64,000 nucleotides of DNA, taken from assembly GCF_002288925.2 (NCBI RefSeq), contig NW_022098050.1, positions 8,016,452-8,080,451 of the forward strand. The letters are read 5' to 3'. Under the pieces are notes generated by a model. The model had not been told where the DNA came from, made no database searches, and saw only the letters and a list, made by a program, of their open reading frames with translations. The position numbers were made by a program, and so were the translations under genes. Numbering within the stretch: position 1 is the first letter of the stretch; each line of letters begins with the position of its first letter. This document shows positions 1 through 11,875 of the stretch, piece by piece. Origin of the DNA: Delphinapterus leucas. Lineage: Eukaryota > Chordata > Mammalia > Artiodactyla > Monodontidae.

Positions 1-469
1 GAAAGTACATATGAATGTTTCACAAAGGCATGAACAAAGCTGACTTACTTCGTTGTTGGGACTAGGTATGAGAAGTAGCAGGATTTCTAGGTAGAAAGTG
101 AGGTTGTACAGCCCTTTGTGAATTTTAAGAGTCAGATGGCTGTGACATAAAGGAGGAAACAATGTTCTCAGAGGTCAAAGAGCTCTGCTGAGGAAGTCCT
201 CTGAAAGAGGTTGCAAGAAAAGTAGGGAAGGATTTTCATACTGGCTGGAGAGAAGGAAGAAAGCAAGAAGATGTTGATTTTTAAAAGATTAGCAGGACTT
301 GTGGTTTCACCTCTGACATATAAAAAACTTGGAAATCATCACTCCAGTCCTTACAACAAGAAAAAAACTGGGCACACTGAAAATCAATGACTTTTCTTGG
401 AAGGGAAAACTGTACGAGAAATCTACTTTAAATATTAAGACTCTGATAGTTTAAAAGTGAAGAAAGAAA
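1..469. other. no recognised feature
   Basis: A-rich single-copy-looking sequence with many short stop-bounded frames. I see no confident repeat or gene. It may contain the eroded start of the L1M that becomes recognisable from about 470. Confidence 0.4.
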
Positions 470-1310
470 ATACACTATGCTAACACTAATCAAAGAAAGC
501 TGGAATAGCTATATTAATTTGAGACAAAATAGACTTCAGAGCAAGGAAATTTATCAGGGATAAAGAGAGGTACTGCACAATAACAAAGGAGACAATTCTC
601 CAAAAGACCTAACAATCCTAAACATGTATGAACTTAATGACAGAACACCAAAATACATGAGGCCAAAACTGATTAAAGTGAAAGGAGAAATAGACAAATT
701 CAGTATAATAGTTGGAGACTTCAATATCTCTGTCAGTAATTGATAGGTCAAACAGTAAGAAAATCAATTAGGATATAGTTGAACTGAACAGCAATATCAA
801 TCAATTTGATCTAATTGACATTAACAGAACACTCCAACATCAGTATATTCATATATTCTTCTCAAGCTTGCATGGAATATTCCCCAAGATAGATCACATT
901 CTGGACCATAAAATACACCTTAACAAATTTAAAAGAGTACAAATCCTACAAAGTATGTTCTCAAAGCCAACAAAATTTAAAAGAGAAATCGACAGAAGAC
1001 ACCTGCAAAATCCCCAAATATTTGGAGATTAAGCAACACATTTGCAATAACAGACGGGTCAAAGAAGAAGTCTCAAGAACATAATGTAAAAATATATTGA
1101 ATTAAATAAAAATGAAAATATAACATCAAAATTTGTGAGATGCAGTGAAAGCAGAGGGAAAATTTTAACATTCAATACATATATTAGGAAAAGAAGAAAG
1201 ATCGAATATCAATAAGGTAAGCTTAACCTTTAGGAAACAAGAGAAAGAAGAGCAATTTAAGCCTAAAGCAAGTAGTAGAAAAAAATAATAAAAATTAGAG
1301 TAGATCAGCC
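470..1310 (+). mobile_element. old L1M LINE, ORF2 endonuclease-domain remnant
   Basis: Degenerate sense-strand LINE-1 sequence. The fragment 'gttggagacttcaatatc' (about 711-728) is the ORF2 endonuclease motif V-G-D-F-N, and 'gatctaattgacattaacagaac' type sequence follows at about 808. All frames are interrupted, so it is a dead copy. Divergence from copies A and B is high, which suggests an old L1M subfamily. It continues after the nested insertion at 1311-1770. Confidence 0.75.
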
Positions 1311-1664
1311 ATAAAAAAGAATGAAATATTGCCATTTGCAGCAACATGGATGGACCTAGAGATTATCATACTAAGTGAAGTCAGACAGAGAAAGACAAAT
1401 ATTAGATGGTATCACTTATATGTGGAATCTAAAAAATAATACAAATGAATCTATTTACAAAGCAGAAACAGATTCACAGACACAGAAAACAAACTTATGG
1501 TTACCAAAGGGGAAAGGGAGTTGGGGGCATAATTTAGGAGTATGGGATTAACAGATACACACTACTATATATAAAACAGATAAGCAACAAGGATTTACTG
1601 TAAAACACAGGGAACAATATTCAATATCTTATAATAACCTATGATGGAAAATAATCTGAAAAAA

Positions 1665-1701
<37 letters not shown>

Positions 1702-1770
1702 TGAATCACTCTGCTGTACACCTGAAACTAATACAATATTGTAAATCAACTATACTTCAACAAAAAAAAG
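1311..1770 (+). mobile_element. nested, 5'-truncated L1 3' end (about 460 bp)
   Basis: This begins in the last codons of ORF2 ('ccataaaaaagaatgaa') and runs through the 3'UTR to 'aaatcaactatacttcaac' plus a short A tail. It interrupts the surrounding L1M: older L1 text reads 'aaaattagagtaga' before it and 'gagtggaaatctgtgaaatt' after it, so 'gagtaga/gagtgga' may be a short target duplication. Similar 3'-end-only copies lie at 36589 and 56262. Confidence 0.8.
1667..1697. repeat. (AT)n microsatellite in L1 3'UTR
   Basis: About 15 TA units in the 3'UTR of the nested L1. The same place holds shorter AT runs in the copies at 19680 and 56640, so it grew from a seed carried by the element. Confidence 0.9.
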
Positions 1771-2235
1771 AGTGGAAATCTGTGAAATTGAAAACAAGAA
1801 CACAGTAGAGAAAATTAGTGAAACCAAAAAATCAATAAAATTGATAAAACCATAAACAGGTTAACCAAGAAAAAAAGAGAGAAGACCCAAATTACCAATA
1901 TCAGAAATGAAAGAGTTCATTGCTATTTAATTACATGGACATTAAAAGGATAATAAAGAAATACTAAGAACATTTCTAAGCCTACAAGTCTGATAACTAG
2001 ATGAAATGGACCAATTCCTTATAAATGACCAAAACTTATAAAAGGAGAAATAGTTCTATATTTATTAGTGAAACTGAATTAATAAATTTCCCCAAAAAGC
2101 ACCAGACTCAGGTTATTTCACTGGTGAAATGCACCATATATTTAAAGAGGAAACGATAACAATGTTTCATAATCTCTTCCAGAAAACAGAAACAGAAAGG
2201 ACACTCCCTCACTCATTCTAGAAAAACATTGTGCT
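1771..2235 (+). mobile_element. old L1M LINE, continuation of ORF2
   Basis: This continues the L1M split at 1311: ORF2 sequence between the endonuclease and reverse transcriptase domains, with 'ggttaaccaagaaaaaaag' at about 1859 and then the region before RT ('ggacactccctcactcattc' at about 2198). Frames are broken throughout. Confidence 0.75.
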
Positions 2236-2239
2236 TCAC

Positions 2240-2325
2240 CTATTCAAGCCTCATATCCTTGCCCCAAGTCTCTGGAAACCCTTGATGTTTTTACTGTCTG
2301 CGTAATTTTGCCTATTCCAGAATAT
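2240..2325 (-). mobile_element. possible short antisense L1M fragment
   Basis: The stretch around 'ctctggaaacccttgatgtt' and 'attttgcctattccagaata' resembles a common antisense L1M segment. It is short and diverged, so the assignment is tentative. Confidence 0.3.
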
Positions 2326-2998
2326 GATACCATGACGGTGAAAATAAGACATTAAGCATTTGTCAAAACCCATGGAATGTTATAGAACAAAGAGTAAACC
2401 TTAATATGTGCAAATTTAAAAAATCATTTAGGAGGTTGAGAGGTCCCAGGATGGAATGTAGAATGTGACCAAAGACTCTAAATGTATTACAAAAGTCTGA
2501 GATAGCCTCACTGAAGGTAGTGGGTGAAAAGGTGCTTACCTAAGTTACTTTGGAAATGAGTGAAATTTATAAGACTAAAAGCAAAAGGACCTATATTTAA
2601 CTACTGTGCTCTAGTTGATAAAATTGTTTCCCATCAGCGTATGAGTTACCAATTCTGAAAACAATATCCATACATGCTGGAATTGAACAATTAATTAAAT
2701 GGATGGCAGACAGTAGAAGCCAGATCTCATTGTTGGAGCGCAAGACTACAGGAAAGGAAGCTTGAATGATCCCTGAGGTAATGGATTAGAGTTAGAGACA
2801 TCAGTATGAACCAATTTTAGCTTAATAAAGATTTAGATGTTTAAATATAGAAATATGTGTATTAATACTATACTAATACCAGATGTTAGTAACAGGGGAA
2901 ATAACGTGGAGCATATAGGAACTCTCTGTACTATCTTCACAATAATTCTGTAAGTCTAAAACCTCTCTAAAATAAAATTTTAAAGTTTATTTAAAACA
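2326..2998 (+). mobile_element. old L1M 3'UTR and 3' end
   Basis: Typical L1M 3'UTR text: 'atttgtcaaaacccatgga' (about 2357), 'gttagagacatcagtatgaa' (about 2791) and the terminal 'ggaactctctgtactatctt' (about 2919), followed by an A/T-rich tail near 2998. A second L1M copy carries the same blocks near 59027 and 59470, and the terminal block recurs in diverged form near 61160. Confidence 0.75.
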
Positions 2999-3174
2999 TA
3001 CTAGTTAGCAATTTGGAGAATAACTTTACATGTCATAGGAATAGTGGTTAATGGATTAAATGGCAGAGAAAATTAACTGCTAATTTTTCTCACCTTTCCT
3101 TAAAGGTAGAAGCACTAACCATGATATGATGTTAAGTATACAGCCCAGAGATGCATTGTAAAATGATGAAAACC

Positions 3175-3325
3175 ACCCTGTACTATAAGTTAGAAAACAG
3201 GGATGTAGTGCTAACTCAGTTGCTTGCCAGCTGTGGGACCTTGTGAAATCTTTCCTCTTTAAAATGAGGGTTTGGGTTCTGATGATCTTTGAAGCCTGTC
3301 CAGCTCAGACACTCCATCACTCTTC
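3175..3325 (+). repeat. MIR SINE
   Basis: Shows the MIR core and its downstream part: 'ctgtgggaccttgtgaaatc', then 'cctctttaaaatgagggttt' and 'tgatgatctttgaagcctg'. An ancient tRNA-derived mammalian SINE, diverged and without a clear target duplication. Confidence 0.7.
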
Positions 3326-4117
3326 ACCCCCTAATCTAGAAGGCAGATCGGGCTGCTCACACATTCATAAGGCTGATACTCCCCTCTTGGGCATGACTAT
3401 GTATTTGTGAATAGGATGTTGGAGCCCATCCCACGCAGCCCCATAGAGTCAAAGACCACTATGGTGTGCAACACAGGTGTTAACCTGCCAACAGGGAGTA
3501 TAAGGTTACAGTAGCCTCCTCATCCCCAATGCCATTTGTGTAGCAGTTACTGTTGGTGCCCTGCCCAGATCCCCTTCATTGGGCCATTGTGTCCATTCTC
3601 CAGCTACTATGAGTGTTACCTGCTAATAGCTCATGGCTCACCCATCTCTAGAGAACTGTGCTAGGTTAACAGGGACTGCTTTGTACAAAGAGGACTAGAA
3701 GGTTACACAGACCCCTTTCCTCGGAGTTGGGTCATTACTACTGACTTACTAATACTGGGGAATTAAAGTTTAGCCCCCTTGACTCAAGGTGGGACAATTT
3801 TGTGGTATTCTTCACATTACAGAGCTCCTTTCCTTGTGAATCAGGCTAAGCCTAGACTTCCACTGAACCCATGTCTTTGCCCGGCCTCTTGCACCCTGTC
3901 TTGATTGCCTTACTTCATTACAGGTTTCATCGGGGAACACTTCGTCACTAAAACATTTGCACAAGCATCTCGGCCTCAGGCTCTGTTTCTTGGGAAGCTG
4001 AGCGCAGGGAGTGTGGGAACAGTTTTTGATGCTTCTAATGTCCTGGAGAAATCACTGGTGTGGCTACTACCATGCAAAATTCTCTAAGAAGTCAGCAAGC
4101 TTATTCTGTAAACAGCT
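3326..4117. other. mostly unclassified; weak LTR-like end near 3940
   Basis: No gene seen. A segment at about 3945-4005 ('tttgcacaagcatctcggcc', then 'ctctgtttcttgggaagc') resembles the 3' end of the ancient LTR-like family seen more clearly at 11440 and, inverted, at 12840. Short open frames here have no recognisable domain. Confidence 0.35.
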
Positions 4118-4267
4118 GTTTAGGCTTTGCAGGTCTCTGCCACATATTACATTTCTCCTTTCCTTAAAATCCTTTAAAACTGTAAACAGCTTTCTTAGCT
4201 CCTAACTCATACAGAAGCAAGCAGCAGGCAGGATTTGGCCCATGGGCTACAGTTTGCTGACCTCTGC
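4118..4267 (-). mobile_element. hAT-Charlie-type MITE remnant
   Basis: The end 'gatttggcccatgggctaca' followed by 'gtttgctgacctctg' is the terminal inverted repeat of a common mammalian hAT-Charlie nonautonomous family, whose other end reads as its reverse complement. 'aggctttgcaggtctctgcc' at the left fits an internal part of the same family. Strand is by convention only; the exact subfamily cannot be fixed by eye. Confidence 0.65.
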
Positions 4268-4600
4268 TCTAAAGCCTGGAGGTGAAGAAAGTTGGCAGGG
4301 CCACCCAGTGCAGAGTGGAGGATTCAGAGGCCTCAGTTATACATCCGTCTTCTCTGGGGAGGGCTAAAGCAGAATCATCTGACAGAAATGCAGCAGGAAT
4401 TAACTAATGAGTTTTACAGGCTCCAAAAACATAATGGGCTACATAAAACTAAGTATTCAGGGATTTATCATTAAATATTCATCTACTGTTTAATCAGTTG
4501 CCTTCTGCTTATGGTTATTATGGGAAAATCTTTTAATAAAATGGCTTAATTTAGAAGACCTGAAGATCTCTTAAGAAGCAAAATAGTTCCTAGTGAACCT
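4268..4600. other. no recognised feature
   Basis: Non-repetitive-looking sequence between the MITE and the purine tract; nothing supported as a gene. Confidence 0.4.
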
Positions 4601-4990
4601 CTGTGTATTCCAGAGAAAAAAAGAGCAAGAGACAGACATACAAGAAACACCCACAGACACACACAGAAAGAAGCTGAAACAGAGACAGAGAGGAAGAGGC
4701 CACACACAGAGATAAAAGAGAAAGAGGGAGAGAGGTGGGGAGAGGGAGGATGGAGGAGGAGAAGGAGAGGTGGGGGGAAGGGAGGGGAAGAGAGGAGGAG
4801 ATGAAAGGAGAGGAGAGAAAAGAAACACAGTCAAAGGGAGGAAAATGAAAAACAGATACACACTGAGTGACAGAGAGACAGGGAAAGAGACAGGAATGGA
4901 GAGTCAAAAACAGTGAGAAAGAAAGAGAGAGAAATAAAGAAACAGACAGACAGAGAGAGAGTGATAGAGAATCAGAGAGAAGTGCTCTTG
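4601..4990. repeat. homopurine GA-rich low-complexity tract
   Basis: About 390 bp in which the + strand is nearly all A and G with scattered C, including runs such as 'gagagaggtggggagaggga' (about 4728). Long reading frames on the minus strand here encode only Ser/Leu/Pro/Phe-rich low-complexity protein and are artefacts of composition. Confidence 0.9.
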
Positions 4991-5328
4991 ACAAGAAAGA
5001 TGTTTGGCAACAACCCAAAGCCTGATCTCAACAAGTGAAGCTTAACTAATGGTTGAATATGTGTCTCATTCTCACCTCTACATTCACAACCCAGCATCTA
5101 TGGTCCAAAGTAGGTAAATATGTGCCATTTGCTTTTATATTTTAGGATTCTGGAATGTATTTGCTGGATTATCTACCGAAGAGGGCATTGATGATGGTGT
5201 GATGTACCCAATGATGTCTGAGAACAGACACTGAATAAGATACAAAAGAGTAGAGACGGGAGAAGCAAGAAACACTACAATTCTGAAGCCTGTGGAAGGG
5301 AAAACACATTCACAGAAAGACAGACAAA

Positions 5329-6249
5329 ATGAAAAGGCAGAAGACTTTGTACCAGATGAAGGAACAAGATAAAACACCAGAAAGACAATGAAATGAAGTG
5401 GAGATGGGCAATCTTCCAGAAAAAGAATTCAGAATAATAATAGTGAAGATGATCCAGGACACTGGCAAAAGAATGGAGGCAAAGATCGAGAAGATGCAAG
5501 AAATGTTTAACAAAGACCTAGAAGAATTAAAGAACAAACAACTAAAAGAATTAAAGAACAGAGATGAACAATACAAAAACTGAAATGAAAAGTACACTAG
5601 AAGGAATCAATAGCAGAATAACTGAGGGAAAAGAATGGATAAGTGACCTGGAAGACAGAATGGTGGAATTCACTGCCATGCAACAGAATAAAGAAAAAAG
5701 GATGAACAAAAATGAAGACAGCTTAAGAGACCTTTGTGACAACATTAAACGCAACAAAATTCGCATTAGAGGGGTCCCAGAACGAGAAGAGAGAGAGAAA
5801 CAACCCGAGAAAATATCTGAAGAGATTATAGTCGAAAACTTCCCTAACATGGGAAAGGAAATAGCCACCCAAGTCCAGGAAGCGCAGAGAGTCCCAGGCA
5901 GGATAAACCCAAAGAGAAACACACCAAGACACATAGTAATCAGACTGACGAAAATTAAAGACAAAGAAAAACTACTGAAAGCAGCAAGGGAAAAATGACA
6001 AATAACATAAAAGGGAACTCCCATGAGGTTAACAGCTGATTTCTCAGCAGAAACTCTACAAGCCAGAAGAAGTGGCACAATATATTTAAAGCGATGAAAG
6101 GGAAGAATGTACAACCAAGATTACTCTACCCAGCAAGGATCTCATTCATATTCAACGGAGAAATTAAAAACTTTACAGACAAGCAAAAACTAAGAGAATT
6201 CAGCACCACCAAACCAGCTCTACAACAAATGCTAAAGGAACTTCTCTAA
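5329..6249 (+). pseudogene. L1 ORF1 (RNA-binding chaperone protein), broken
   Basis: ORF1 encodes the trimeric nucleic-acid-binding protein that packages L1 RNA. The ATG at 5329 aligns with the start of copy B's ORF1 (30066). There is an in-frame stop at 5389, and a frameshift near 5570 moves the frame to the segment 5564-5998. The visible protein has a coiled-coil half rich in Lys and Glu ('NSRITEGKEWISDLEDR') and then the conserved block after 'IRGVPE', followed by 'ENFPNMGKEIA'. A stop at 5996 cuts the C-terminal domain, whose nucleotide sequence continues to the natural stop at 6247. It cannot make full protein. Confidence 0.85.
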
Positions 6250-6307
6250 GTGGGAAACACAAGAGAAGAAAAGGACCTACAAAACCAAACCCATAACAAT
6301 TAAGAAA

Positions 6308-9300
6308 ATGGTAACAGGAACATGCATATTGATAATTACCTTAAATGTGAATGGATTAAATGCTGCAAACAAAAGACACAGGCTCCCTGAATGGATACAA
6401 AAACAAGACCCATATATATGCTATCTACAAGAGACCCACTTCAGACCTAGGGACACACACAGACTGAACGTGAGGGGATGGAAAAAGATATTCCATGCAA
6501 ATGGAAGTCAAAAGAAAGCTGGAGTAGCAATACTCATATCAGATAAAATAGACTTTAAACTAAAGACTGTTAAAAGAGACAAGGAAGGACACTACATAAT
6601 GATCAAGGGATCAATTCAAGAAGAAGATATAACAATTATAAATATATATGCATCCCACACAGGAGGACCTCAACACATAAGGCAACTGCTAACAGCTATA
6701 AAAGAGGAAATCGACAATAACACAATAATAGTGGGGGATTTTAACACCCCACTTACACCAATGGACAGATCATCCAGACAGAAAATTAATAAGGAAACAC
6801 AAGCTTTAAATGACACAAAAGACCAGATTGATTTAATTGATATTTATAGGACATCCATCCAAAAACAGCAGATTACACTTTCTTCTCAAGTGCACAGAGA
6901 ACATTCTCCAGGATAGAGCACATCTTGGGTCACAAATCAAGCCTCAGAAAATTTAAGAAAGTTGGAATCATATCAAGCAACTTTTCCAACCATAACATTA
7001 TGAGATTAGAAATCAATTACAGGGAAAAAATGTAAAAAACACAAACACATGGAGGCTAAACAATATGTTACTAAATAACCAAGAGATCACTGAAGAAAAC
7101 AAAGAGAAATCAAAAAATACCTAGAGACAAATGAAAATGAAAACATGATGATCCAAAACCTATGGGATGCAGCAAAAGCAGTTCTAAGAGGGAAGTTTAC
7201 AGAAATACAAGCCTACCTCAGAAAACAAGAAAAATCTCAAATAAACAATCTAACCTTACACCTAAAGGAACTAGAAAAAGAAAAACAAATAAAACCCAAA
7301 GTTAGTAGAAGGAAAGAAATCATAAAGATCAGAGCAGAAATAAATGAAATAGAAACAAAGAAAACAATAGCAAAAATCAGTAAAACTAAAAGCTGGTTCT
7401 TTGAGAAGATAAACAAAATGGATAAACCTTTAGCAAGACTCATCTAGAAAAAGACGGAGAGGGCTCAAATCAATAAAATTAGAAATGAAAACGGAGAAGT
7501 TACAACAGATACCACAATAATACAAAGCATCATAAGAGACTACTACAAGCAACTCTATGCCAATAAAATGGACAAGCTGGAAGAAATGGATAAATTCTTA
7601 GAAAGGTATAACCTTCCAAGACTGAACCAGGAAGAAATAGAAAATATGAACAGACCAATCACAAGTAATGAAATTGAAACTGTAATTGAAAATCTTCCAA
7701 CAAACAAAAGTCCAGGACAAGATGGCTTCACAGGTGAATTCTATCAAACATTTAGAGGAGAGCTAACACCCATCATCCTCAAACTCGTCAAAAAAATTTC
7801 AGAGTAAGGAACACTCCCAAACTCATTTTACAGGGCCACCATCACCCTGATACCAAAACCAGACAAAGATACTACAAAAAGAGAAAATTACAGACCAATA
7901 TCACTGAGGAATATATATGTAAAAATCCTCAACAAAATACTAGCAAACAGAATCCAACAACACATTAAAAGGATCATACACCATGATTAAGTGGGATTTA
8001 TCCCAGGGATGCAAGGATTCTTCAATATACACAAATTAATCAATGTGATACACCATATTAACAAATTGAAGAAGAAAAACCATATGATCATCTCAATAGA
8101 TGCATAAAAAGCTTTTGACAAAATTCAAAACCGTTTATGATAAAAACTCTCCAGAAAGTGGGCATAGAGGGAACCTACCTCAACAAAATAAAGGCCATAT
8201 ATGACAAACCCACAGCAAACATCATTCTCAATGGTGAAAACTGAAAGCATTTCCTCTAAGATCAGGAACAAGACAAGGATGTCCACTCTCACCACTATTA
8301 TTCAACACAGTTTTGGAAGTCCTAGCCACGGCAATCAGAGAAGAAAAAGAAATAAAAGGAATACAAATTGTAAAAGAAGAAGTAAAACTGTCATTGTTTG
8401 CAGATGACATAACACTATACATAGAGAATCCCAAAGATGCCACCAGAAAACCACTAGAGCTAATCAGTGAATTTGGTTAATTGCAGGATACACAATTAAT
8501 GCACAGAAATTTCCTGCATTCTTATACACTAACAACAAAAGATGAAAAAGAGAAATTAAGAAAACAATCCCATTCAATGAAAAGAATAAAATACCTAGGA
8601 ATAAACGTACCTGTACTCAGAAAACTATAAGCCACTGATGAAAGAAATCAAAGATGATACCAACAGATGGAGAGATATACCATATTCCTGGATTGGAAGA
8701 ATCAATATTGTGAAGATGACTATACTACCCAAAGCAATCACAGATTCAATGCAATCCCTATCAAATTAACAATGGCATTTTTTACAGAAATAGAACAAAA
8801 AATCTTAAAATTTGCATGGAGAAACAAAAGACCCTGAATAGACAAAGCAGTCTTGAGGGAAAAAAACAAAGCTGGAGGAATCAGGTCCCCTGACTTCAGA
8901 CTATACTACAAAGCTACAGTAATCAAGACAATATGGTACTGGCATAAAAAAAGAAATATAGATCAATGGAACAGGATAGAAAGCCTAGAGATAAACCCAC
9001 ACACCTATGGTCAACTAATCTATGACAAAGGAGGCAAGGATATACAATGGAGAAAAGACAGTCTCTTTGATAAGTGGTGCTGGAAAAACTGTACAGCTAC
9101 ATGTAAAAGAATGAAATTAGAACACCCCCTAACACCATACACAAAAATAAACTCAAAATGGATTAGAGACCTAAATGTATATCTGGACACTATAAAACTC
9201 TTAGAGGAAAACATAGGCAGAACACCCTTTGACATAAATCACAGCAAGATCTTTTTTGATCCACCTCCTAGAGTAATGGAAATAAAAACAAAAATAAACA

Positions 9301-10093
9301 AATGGGACCTAGTGAAACTTAAAAGCTTTTGCAAAGCAAAGGATACTACAAACAAGACGAAAAGACAACCCTCAGAATGGGAGAAAATATTTGCAAATGA
9401 ATCAATGGACAAAAGATTAATCTCCAAAATATATAAACAGCTCATGCAGCTCAATATTAAAAAACAAATAACCCAATCCAAAAATGGGGAGAAGACCTAA
9501 ACAGACATTTCTCCAAAGAAGACGTACAGATGGCCAAGAAGCATATGAAAAGCTGCTGAACACCACTAATTATTAGAGAAATGCAAATCAAAACTACAAT
9601 GAGGTATCACCTCACACCAGTCAGAATGGGCATCATCAGAAAATCTACAAACGACAAATGCAGGAGAGGGTGTGGAGAAAAGGGAACCCTCTTGCACTGT
9701 TGTTGGGAATGTAAATTGATACAGCCACTATGGAGAACAGTATGGAGGTTCCTTAAAAGACTAAAAGTAGAATTACGACATGACCCAGCAATCCCACTAC
9801 TGGGCATATACCCTGAGAAAACCATAATTCAAAAAGATACATGTACCCCAATGTTCATTGCAGCACTATTTACAATAGCCAGGTCATGGACGCAATCTAA
9901 ATGCCCATCGACAGATAAATGGATAAAGAAGATGTGGTACATATATACAATGGAATATTACTCAGCCATAAAAAGGAACGAAATTGGGTCATTTGCCAAG
10001 ATGTGGACGTATCTAGAGACTGTCATACAGAGTAAAGTAAGTCAGAAAGAGAAAGATAAATATCGTATATTAACACATATATGTGGAACCTAG
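6308..10093 (+). pseudogene. L1 ORF2 (endonuclease and reverse transcriptase), broken
   Basis: ORF2 provides the nicking endonuclease and the reverse transcriptase for target-primed insertion. The first segment (6308-6916) holds the endonuclease: 'ITLNVNGLN' near residue 10, 'LQETHF' near 41 and 'VGDFNTPL' near 140. Later in-frame pieces lie at 7145-7447, 7568-7807, 8853-9500 and 9581-10093. RT motif A is hit by a stop (TAA at 8105 within I-D-A-stop-K-A-F), while the catalytic F-A-D-D box is present at 8397-8408. The C-terminal Cys/His segment '[14 protein letters not shown]' is near 9660. Because of substitutions the last frame runs about 14 codons past the position of copy B's stop. Clearly inactive. 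Confidence 0.9.
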
Positions 10094-10308
10094 AAAAATC
10101 GTACACGTGAACCGGTCTGCAAGGCAGATCTAGAGACACAGATGTAGAGAACAAATGTATGGACACCAAGGGGGGAAAGTGGTGGGGGGCGGGGAGTGGT
10201 GGTGGGATGAATTGGGAGATTGGGCTTGACATATATACACTAATATGTATAAAATAGATAATGAGTAAGAACCTGCTGTATAAAAATAAATAAAATAAAA
10301 TTCAAAAA
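10094..10308 (+). other. L1 copy A 3'UTR and A-rich tail
   Basis: A G-rich run ('gggggcggggagtggtggtg', about 10185) is typical of L1 3'UTRs, followed by 'agaacctgctgtataaaaat' and an A-rich tail. It lacks the 'agcacagggagatc' block found in copy B and in the copy at 14.7 kb. Confidence 0.8.
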
Positions 10309-10349
10309 CAAAAGTAGTAAAGGACATATGGAGGAGCAATCATGAGGTA

Positions 10350-10610
10350 GGCAGCACAACAGAGAAACTACTAGGCTCAGAGCAAAAACACCTAGGCTCT
10401 CGGGAATTCCCTGGCAGTCCAGTGGTTAGGATTCGGTGCTCTCACTGCCTGGGCCCTGGGTTCGGTCCCGGATCGGGGACCTAAGATCCCGCAAGATACA
10501 CGGCATGGCCGAAAACTTAGGTTCTAGTCAATATTCCACCTAATAATGACCTTGGTAAAGGTACTTAATGTGTCTGAATTTAAATTTTCTCATCTGGAAA
10601 ATTTCCTCTC
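10350..10610 (+). repeat. MIR SINE, split by a CHR-1 SINE
   Basis: MIR text precedes the younger SINE ('gaaactactaggctcagagc') and resumes after it with 'atgaccttggtaaaggtact' and 'ttttctcatctggaaaattt', which match the MIR core. The interrupting SINE occupies 10401-10515. Confidence 0.65.
10401..10515 (+). mobile_element. CHR-1-type tRNA-derived SINE
   Basis: Starts 'gggaattccctggcagtcca' and ends near 'cggcatggccgaaaa'. The tRNA-like B box is 'ggttcggtccc'. Target duplication is 'cctaggctct' (10391-10400) against 'cttaggttct' (10516-10525), two changes, so a fairly old insertion. It sits inside a MIR. Confidence 0.85.
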
Positions 10611-10628
10611 TTGCTTTCTTTTGAGATT

Positions 10629-10672
10629 ATAGATATAGATATAGATATAGATATAGATAGATATAGATATAG

Positions 10673-10718
<46 letters not shown>
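10629..10718. repeat. compound microsatellite (AGATAT)n then (AC)n
   Basis: About 48 bp of 'agatat'-type units followed by about 21 AC units. The long Val/Cys and Ile/Ser minus-strand reading frame here is an artefact of the repeat. Confidence 0.95.
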
Positions 10719-10721
<3 letters not shown>

Positions 10722-11439
10722 ATGTAGAAGGGAAGGGAAGGATAGTGACCTCTCCCTAACCTTCCTTCTACATTCTCAGCAATATCCCAGAGAAGGAGAA
10801 GATTGAAAATGTTAGAAATACCATTTTTTAAAACTTGTGAAATCATCTACATAAATTGTGAAACATAAACTCCCTCCTTTTTTTATTATTGTGTTTGCTT
10901 GTTTACTTTTATTTTTCCTCTAAGCAACTGAGGAATTTGGTAAAGAACTCTACAAAGCCAAAAGAAATAAAGAAAATGAGGGTGACAATTCCAACCTTCT
11001 AACATAGCTGTATGGATTAGGTGAGGTAATGTATGTAAATTGCTTTTTCAGTGATTAAGTGCCATAAGTATTAATTATGTGTGGACTAATCTTAGACCAA
11101 TAAAAGCACTAATTAATTTGGCTTCATAACAATACAGTTCATTTCAAAACACTGAAAACGTTCACATATGGTATCCCAGATCTTTTATCTCCAATGCCAT
11201 GGGCACAACCCAGTTCTTGTGTTTCAAGGAAGCAAGACCAAGATAGTAAGTTTTTGAAGATGAGAAAAGGAGTGGTGTAAATTAAGCTTAATTTCTAGTC
11301 ATTTCTTTTCAAAGAACAGTATTGAAAATTCCTGTATCCTGGAACTAAAACTGCTATTGCCTGTGATGCATCAGAAAATATTTTGTTAGTTTATATAAGT
11401 TTCAGCACTGTGATTTCCTGTTAACTGTGTTTCTTCTTC
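10719..11439. other. mostly unclassified; MIR tail near 10985-11080
   Basis: The piece 'ggtgaggtaatgtatgtaaa' (about 11021) followed by 'agtgccataagtattaatta' looks like the 3' part of a MIR. The rest shows no recognisable element or gene. Confidence 0.45.
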
Positions 11440-11875
11440 TCATCTATAGTGGACACTGAGATGAGCCTCTAACCAGATCCCTCGTCAATGAAGGACATGT
11501 TGCTCCAGTTGTTGGGACTGCTGTGGACAGCCAGCCTCCAGCTATCAGCCTCCTCAGGGTCTCCCTCAGCAGCAAAGAGCAGCCTTGCCAAGGTCACACC
11601 CCTTCCCTGGGTAGTCTACACACAACGTCTGATCCGTGTGATAGTATAAATGGCTGGCCATCTCAGCCCAATTTGGGCTTGCTCCAGCACTCTCTGTAGG
11701 GCCAGTAGACGCTGTCACTGGGCCTACATCACAGCTGGACTTCTCCCTCTGCCCAATCTTGCTTCCTTCCTCTCCATTCCACGGGGGTTGAATCTAAAGG
11801 CACTTCTGAATAAACATCCTGGATGCTAAATTCTGTCTCACGGTCTCCTTCCCAGGGAACCAAACTGCAACACTT
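11440..11875 (+). repeat. ancient LTR-like repeat
   Basis: Ends 'aataaacatcctggatgct', then 'ccttcccagggaaccaaact' and 'gcaaca'. A polyadenylation-type AATAAA followed within about 60 bp by a CA end is LTR-like. The terminal block is present in inverted orientation at 12840-13170. Family not named with confidence. Confidence 0.5.

Larger units (their letters stand above)
5258..10308 (+). mobile_element. L1 LINE copy A, near full length without most of the 5'UTR
   Basis: A sense L1 with about 70 bp of 5'UTR, ORF1 (5329-6249), a 58-bp spacer, ORF2 (from 6308) and a 3'UTR ending in 'aaaaataaataaaataaaat'. The 5' junction was placed by comparison with copy B, whose 5'UTR text starts to match at 'aagaaacactacaattctga'. 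A candidate, diverged target duplication is 'acaaaagagtagagac' (5242-5257) against 'acaaaagtagtaaaggac' (10309-10326). Both ORFs carry several stops and frameshifts, so it is inactive. The 3'UTR differs from that of copy B, marking another subfamily. Confidence 0.9.

Noticed and set aside
4571..5018. Long minus-strand open frames of 96 and 142 residues
   Set aside because: They translate the homopurine tract into Ser/Leu/Pro/Phe-rich low-complexity protein; two overlapping frames are open at once, which shows composition and not coding.
5551..6114. 187-residue minus-strand frame opposite L1 ORF1
   Set aside because: It is the antisense shadow of the L1 coding strand; the same kind of frame appears opposite ORF1 in copy B (29966-30469).
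10401..10515. tRNA-like A and B boxes in SINEs as possible tRNA genes
   Set aside because: They are tRNA-derived SINE heads with SINE bodies, tails and target duplications; no complete cloverleaf is evident.
10580..10846. 88-residue frame with long Cys/Val and Ile/Ser runs
   Set aside because: Product of the (AC)n and (AGATAT)n microsatellite.
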